A stretch of DNA of 13,978 nt from Promethearchaeota archaeon. Lineage in GTDB: Archaea; Asgardarchaeota; Lokiarchaeia; Sigynarchaeales; SOKP01. The notes beneath the pieces were generated by a model that was not told the origin of the DNA, did not search any database, and worked only from the letters and a program-made list of their open reading frames with translations. Shown here piece by piece: positions 12,388 to 13,978 of this stretch. Within the stretch, counting starts at the first letter, position 1, and each line of letters starts with the position of its first letter. The DNA is taken from positions 1-13,978 of the forward strand of contig JAUXAJ010000117.1 in NCBI GenBank assembly GCA_030620005.1. The letters run 5' to 3'. The position numbers and the translations under genes were made by a program.

Positions 12388-13669
12388 GTGAGAAAAAAGT
12401 TTCAAACAGAGTAGCTATAATAGGCGTTGGAATAACGCCGTTTAGAGCGAGGTATTTAGATAAAACCTATTTTGAATTGGCGTATGACGCCACGAAATTG
12501 GCTTTAGAAGATGCGAATAAGAATGGTGCAGAGATAACTCACAAAGACCTTGAATCAACGGTGTATGGTATTTATAACGAGTTATTTGAGAGACAATTCA
12601 TGTCTGACATCTTTGTTAACAGCTATCTTGGGATGAATGATAAACCTGGAACCCGGATCGCAAGCGGGGGCGCAACAGGGGGGTATACAGTCCGAATGGC
12701 GTACGCAGAAGTTGCTTCAGGTTTGTCAGATTTGTGTTTATGCCTCGGGTTAGAAAAATGTAAATCTTCAAAGAACGATTCTTTGATGAGCAAAATGACT
12801 GTTATGACGAACAGACAGGTGTGACGATCCCTGAAGTATTAAACGCAATTGCCTATTCCGCAGATATGATATATGAATATCCCATGGGTATGATGGCTGC
12901 AAGCTCATATGTATCAATGGTTAACGCGCATTACGAAGAGTTTGGTAATCCTACTGAGGAACAAATGGCTCTCGTTAGCGTAAAAAATCATGGAAACGCG
13001 ATGTTAAATCCTAAGGCTCAATCGCCAATGAAGATTACCGTTGAGGATGTATTGAATTCGAGAATCATTTGCTATCCTTTTAAGATGTTAGATTGTTGTT
13101 TGTATTCGGAAGCTTCTGCGAGCTTAATTCTAGCGAGTGAACAAAAAGTAAAAGAGTTAAAAGTTGAAAACCCAATCTGGATAATAGGTGTGGCAGCGGC
13201 GAATACTGACTGCTTCATAGGAAATAGAGAGAGCATTGGAAGGCTTTATTCTAATATAAATGCCGCTAAAGCAGCATATAAGATGGCTGGACTTGATTAT
13301 AATAAGATTAAAGAGCAAATCGATGTTGCAGAGCTCCATGATGCTTTTAGCGGTCAAGAGGTAATTTCCTACGAAGAACTTGGTTTCGTACCTTTTGGTA
13401 AAGGTGGAGAATGGATAGAATCTGGAGGTCCGATGATAGATGGCGAATTACCTTGCTGTCCATGTGGAGGTCTTATTGGCTGTGGACATGCTGTAGGTGC
13501 CACTGGAATCATGTCTACTGGCGAGGCTGCGCTTCAAATAAGAGGCGAAGCTGGAAAGCATCAAGTAACAATTGAAAAAGGACGGTCAATAGCACATTCA
13601 ATTGGAGGTCCAGGAGCAGCGTATGCAGCTGTTATTGTAATGGCAAACGAGGAGGGATTAAAAAAATGA
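12388..13669 (+). pseudogene. Thiolase-superfamily protein (acetyl-CoA acetyltransferase-like), two apparent frameshifts, catalytic Cys absent
   Basis: The coding sequence is split. The N-terminal part (RVAIIGVGITPFRARYL through LGLEKCK) is in the frame of 12399-12764 and the C-terminal part (ERFFDEQNDCYDEQTG, IPEVLNAIAYSADMIYEYP and on) is in the frame of 12764-13669. One extra A in the run at 12762-12764 joins them. One extra A at 12393-12398 would join a GTG start at 12388 (MRKKVSNRVAI). Restored length is about 427 residues. C-terminal thiolase motifs are intact: ELHDAFSGQEV with the active-site His, and GGLIGCGHAVGATGI. However, the nucleophile region reads TRIASGGATGGYTVRMAYAE, with Gly (12669-12671) where archaeal thiolases have Cys. 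The DUF35 gene overlaps the stop, as in archaeal thiolase/HMG-CoA-synthase complexes and steroid retro-aldolases. Without Cys, C-C bond cleavage would have to be aldol-like. Translation of the C-terminal half alone from GTG 12821 (GTGA overlap) is conceivable. If the frameshifts are sequencing errors, it is an intact gene. Confidence 0.8.
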
Positions 13670-13978
13670 GTGAAGATTTTCAAGAACATCAAATAAGAGA
13701 TAAGATTGTAATTCAATATAAATATACGATGGGTGGACAGTCAAAATTCTTTTTAGAACTGATGAATAACAAAAAAATTTTAGGAACTAAATGTAAAAAA
13801 TGCGGAAAAGTATGGCTTCCACCAAGAATTAATTGCTCGGATTGTTATGAAGATACAGATTGGATTGAAATGAAGCAAGCCGGAACGATTCAAGTTAGCA
13901 CGATTGTATGGTATACTACATCTGCCTTTATAAAAGCTGTACCTTACGGGATTGGATTTATAAAAATAGATGGGGCCG
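13666..13978 (+). CDS. DUF35 Zn-ribbon/OB-fold protein, thiolase partner, 3' end outside window
   Basis: 104 residues are visible (typical length 130-150). The N-terminal helix ends in QSKFFLELMNNKKILGTKCK, followed by the zinc ribbon: Cys43 and Cys46 (CKKC), then LPPRINCSDC with Cys57 and Cys60. The OB-fold begins with WIEMKQAGTIQVSTIVWYT and the substrate-side FIKAVPYGIGFIKIDG. In archaeal thiolase/HMG-CoA-synthase complexes this protein bridges the enzymes and binds the CoA ester; in bacterial steroid degradation it partners Cys-poor thiolase-like aldolases (ChsH2 with Ltp2). The ATG overlaps the thiolase TGA (ATGA) and is preceded by GGAGG at 13651-13655, so the two are translationally coupled and probably form one complex. 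The DUF35 frame itself is undamaged. Confidence 0.93.
   Translation, partial: MSEDFQEHQIRDKIVIQYKYTMGGQSKFFLELMNNKKILGTKCKKCGKVWLPPRINCSDCYEDTDWIEMKQAGTIQVSTIVWYTTSAFIKAVPYGIGFIKIDGA

Noticed and set aside
12750..12830. Programmed frameshift in the thiolase
   Set aside because: There is no slippery heptamer with a downstream structure, and the start region has a second, independent shift. Error or decay is simpler.

Overview
The window looks like a piece of an AT-rich archaeal chromosome, most likely an Asgard (Lokiarchaeia/Promethearchaeota-type) genome. This rests on TATA-type promoters 25-40 nt upstream of genes, T-tract terminators, a thiolase next to a DUF35 Zn-ribbon/OB-fold partner, a TrmB-like regulator, a seven-helix membrane protein with a cytosolic tail, and the remnant of a Cys-rich C-terminal tail of a kind I associate with Lokiarchaeal proteins. 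Archaea is well supported; the exact lineage is inference. No rRNA, tRNA, CRISPR array or transposase gene was seen.

Layout. 1-669 (-): a crotonase-fold (enoyl-CoA hydratase/isomerase) gene running off the left edge. 700-3110: a gene graveyard holding a crotonase C-terminal remnant, a 3-hydroxyacyl-CoA dehydrogenase N-terminal remnant, an intact GPH-family sugar symporter, a truncated oligogalacturonate-lyase-like fragment, and a crotonase N-terminal remnant that still carries the promoter and leader of the first gene. 3115-4200 (-): a 7TM protein with a cytosolic, possibly longin/roadblock-like domain. 4201-4768: mostly non-coding, with a Cys-rich tail remnant. 4769-6343 (+): a phytoene-desaturase-like flavoprotein. 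6441-8501 (+): a DNA adenine methyltransferase fused to a specificity domain, with no nuclease in sight. 8643-9659 (-): a TrmB-like regulator divergent from a tiny four-Cys protein and a 4TM protein (9822-10406, +). 10429-11821 (-): a 2[4Fe-4S] ferredoxin-like protein and a nitronate-monooxygenase-family flavoprotein. 11822-12387: a repeat-bearing spacer. 12388-13978 (+): a thiolase-fold gene broken by two apparent one-base frameshifts, overlapping by ATGA a DUF35 gene cut by the right edge.

The recurring theme is acyl-CoA chemistry (crotonase, hydroxyacyl-CoA dehydrogenase remnant, thiolase/DUF35, NPD-type flavoprotein, ferredoxin). Much of it is duplicated, decayed or altered at active sites: the crotonase keeps only one of two catalytic glutamates, and the thiolase has glycine where the nucleophilic cysteine should be. 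A second theme is carbohydrate uptake, with the GPH symporter beside a broken oligogalacturonate-lyase-like gene. The most unusual items are the Cys-less thiolase/DUF35 pair, the four-Cys mini-protein with its 4TM neighbour, the 7TM-plus-cytosolic-domain protein, and the crotonase copy apparently split by about 2 kb of other genes.
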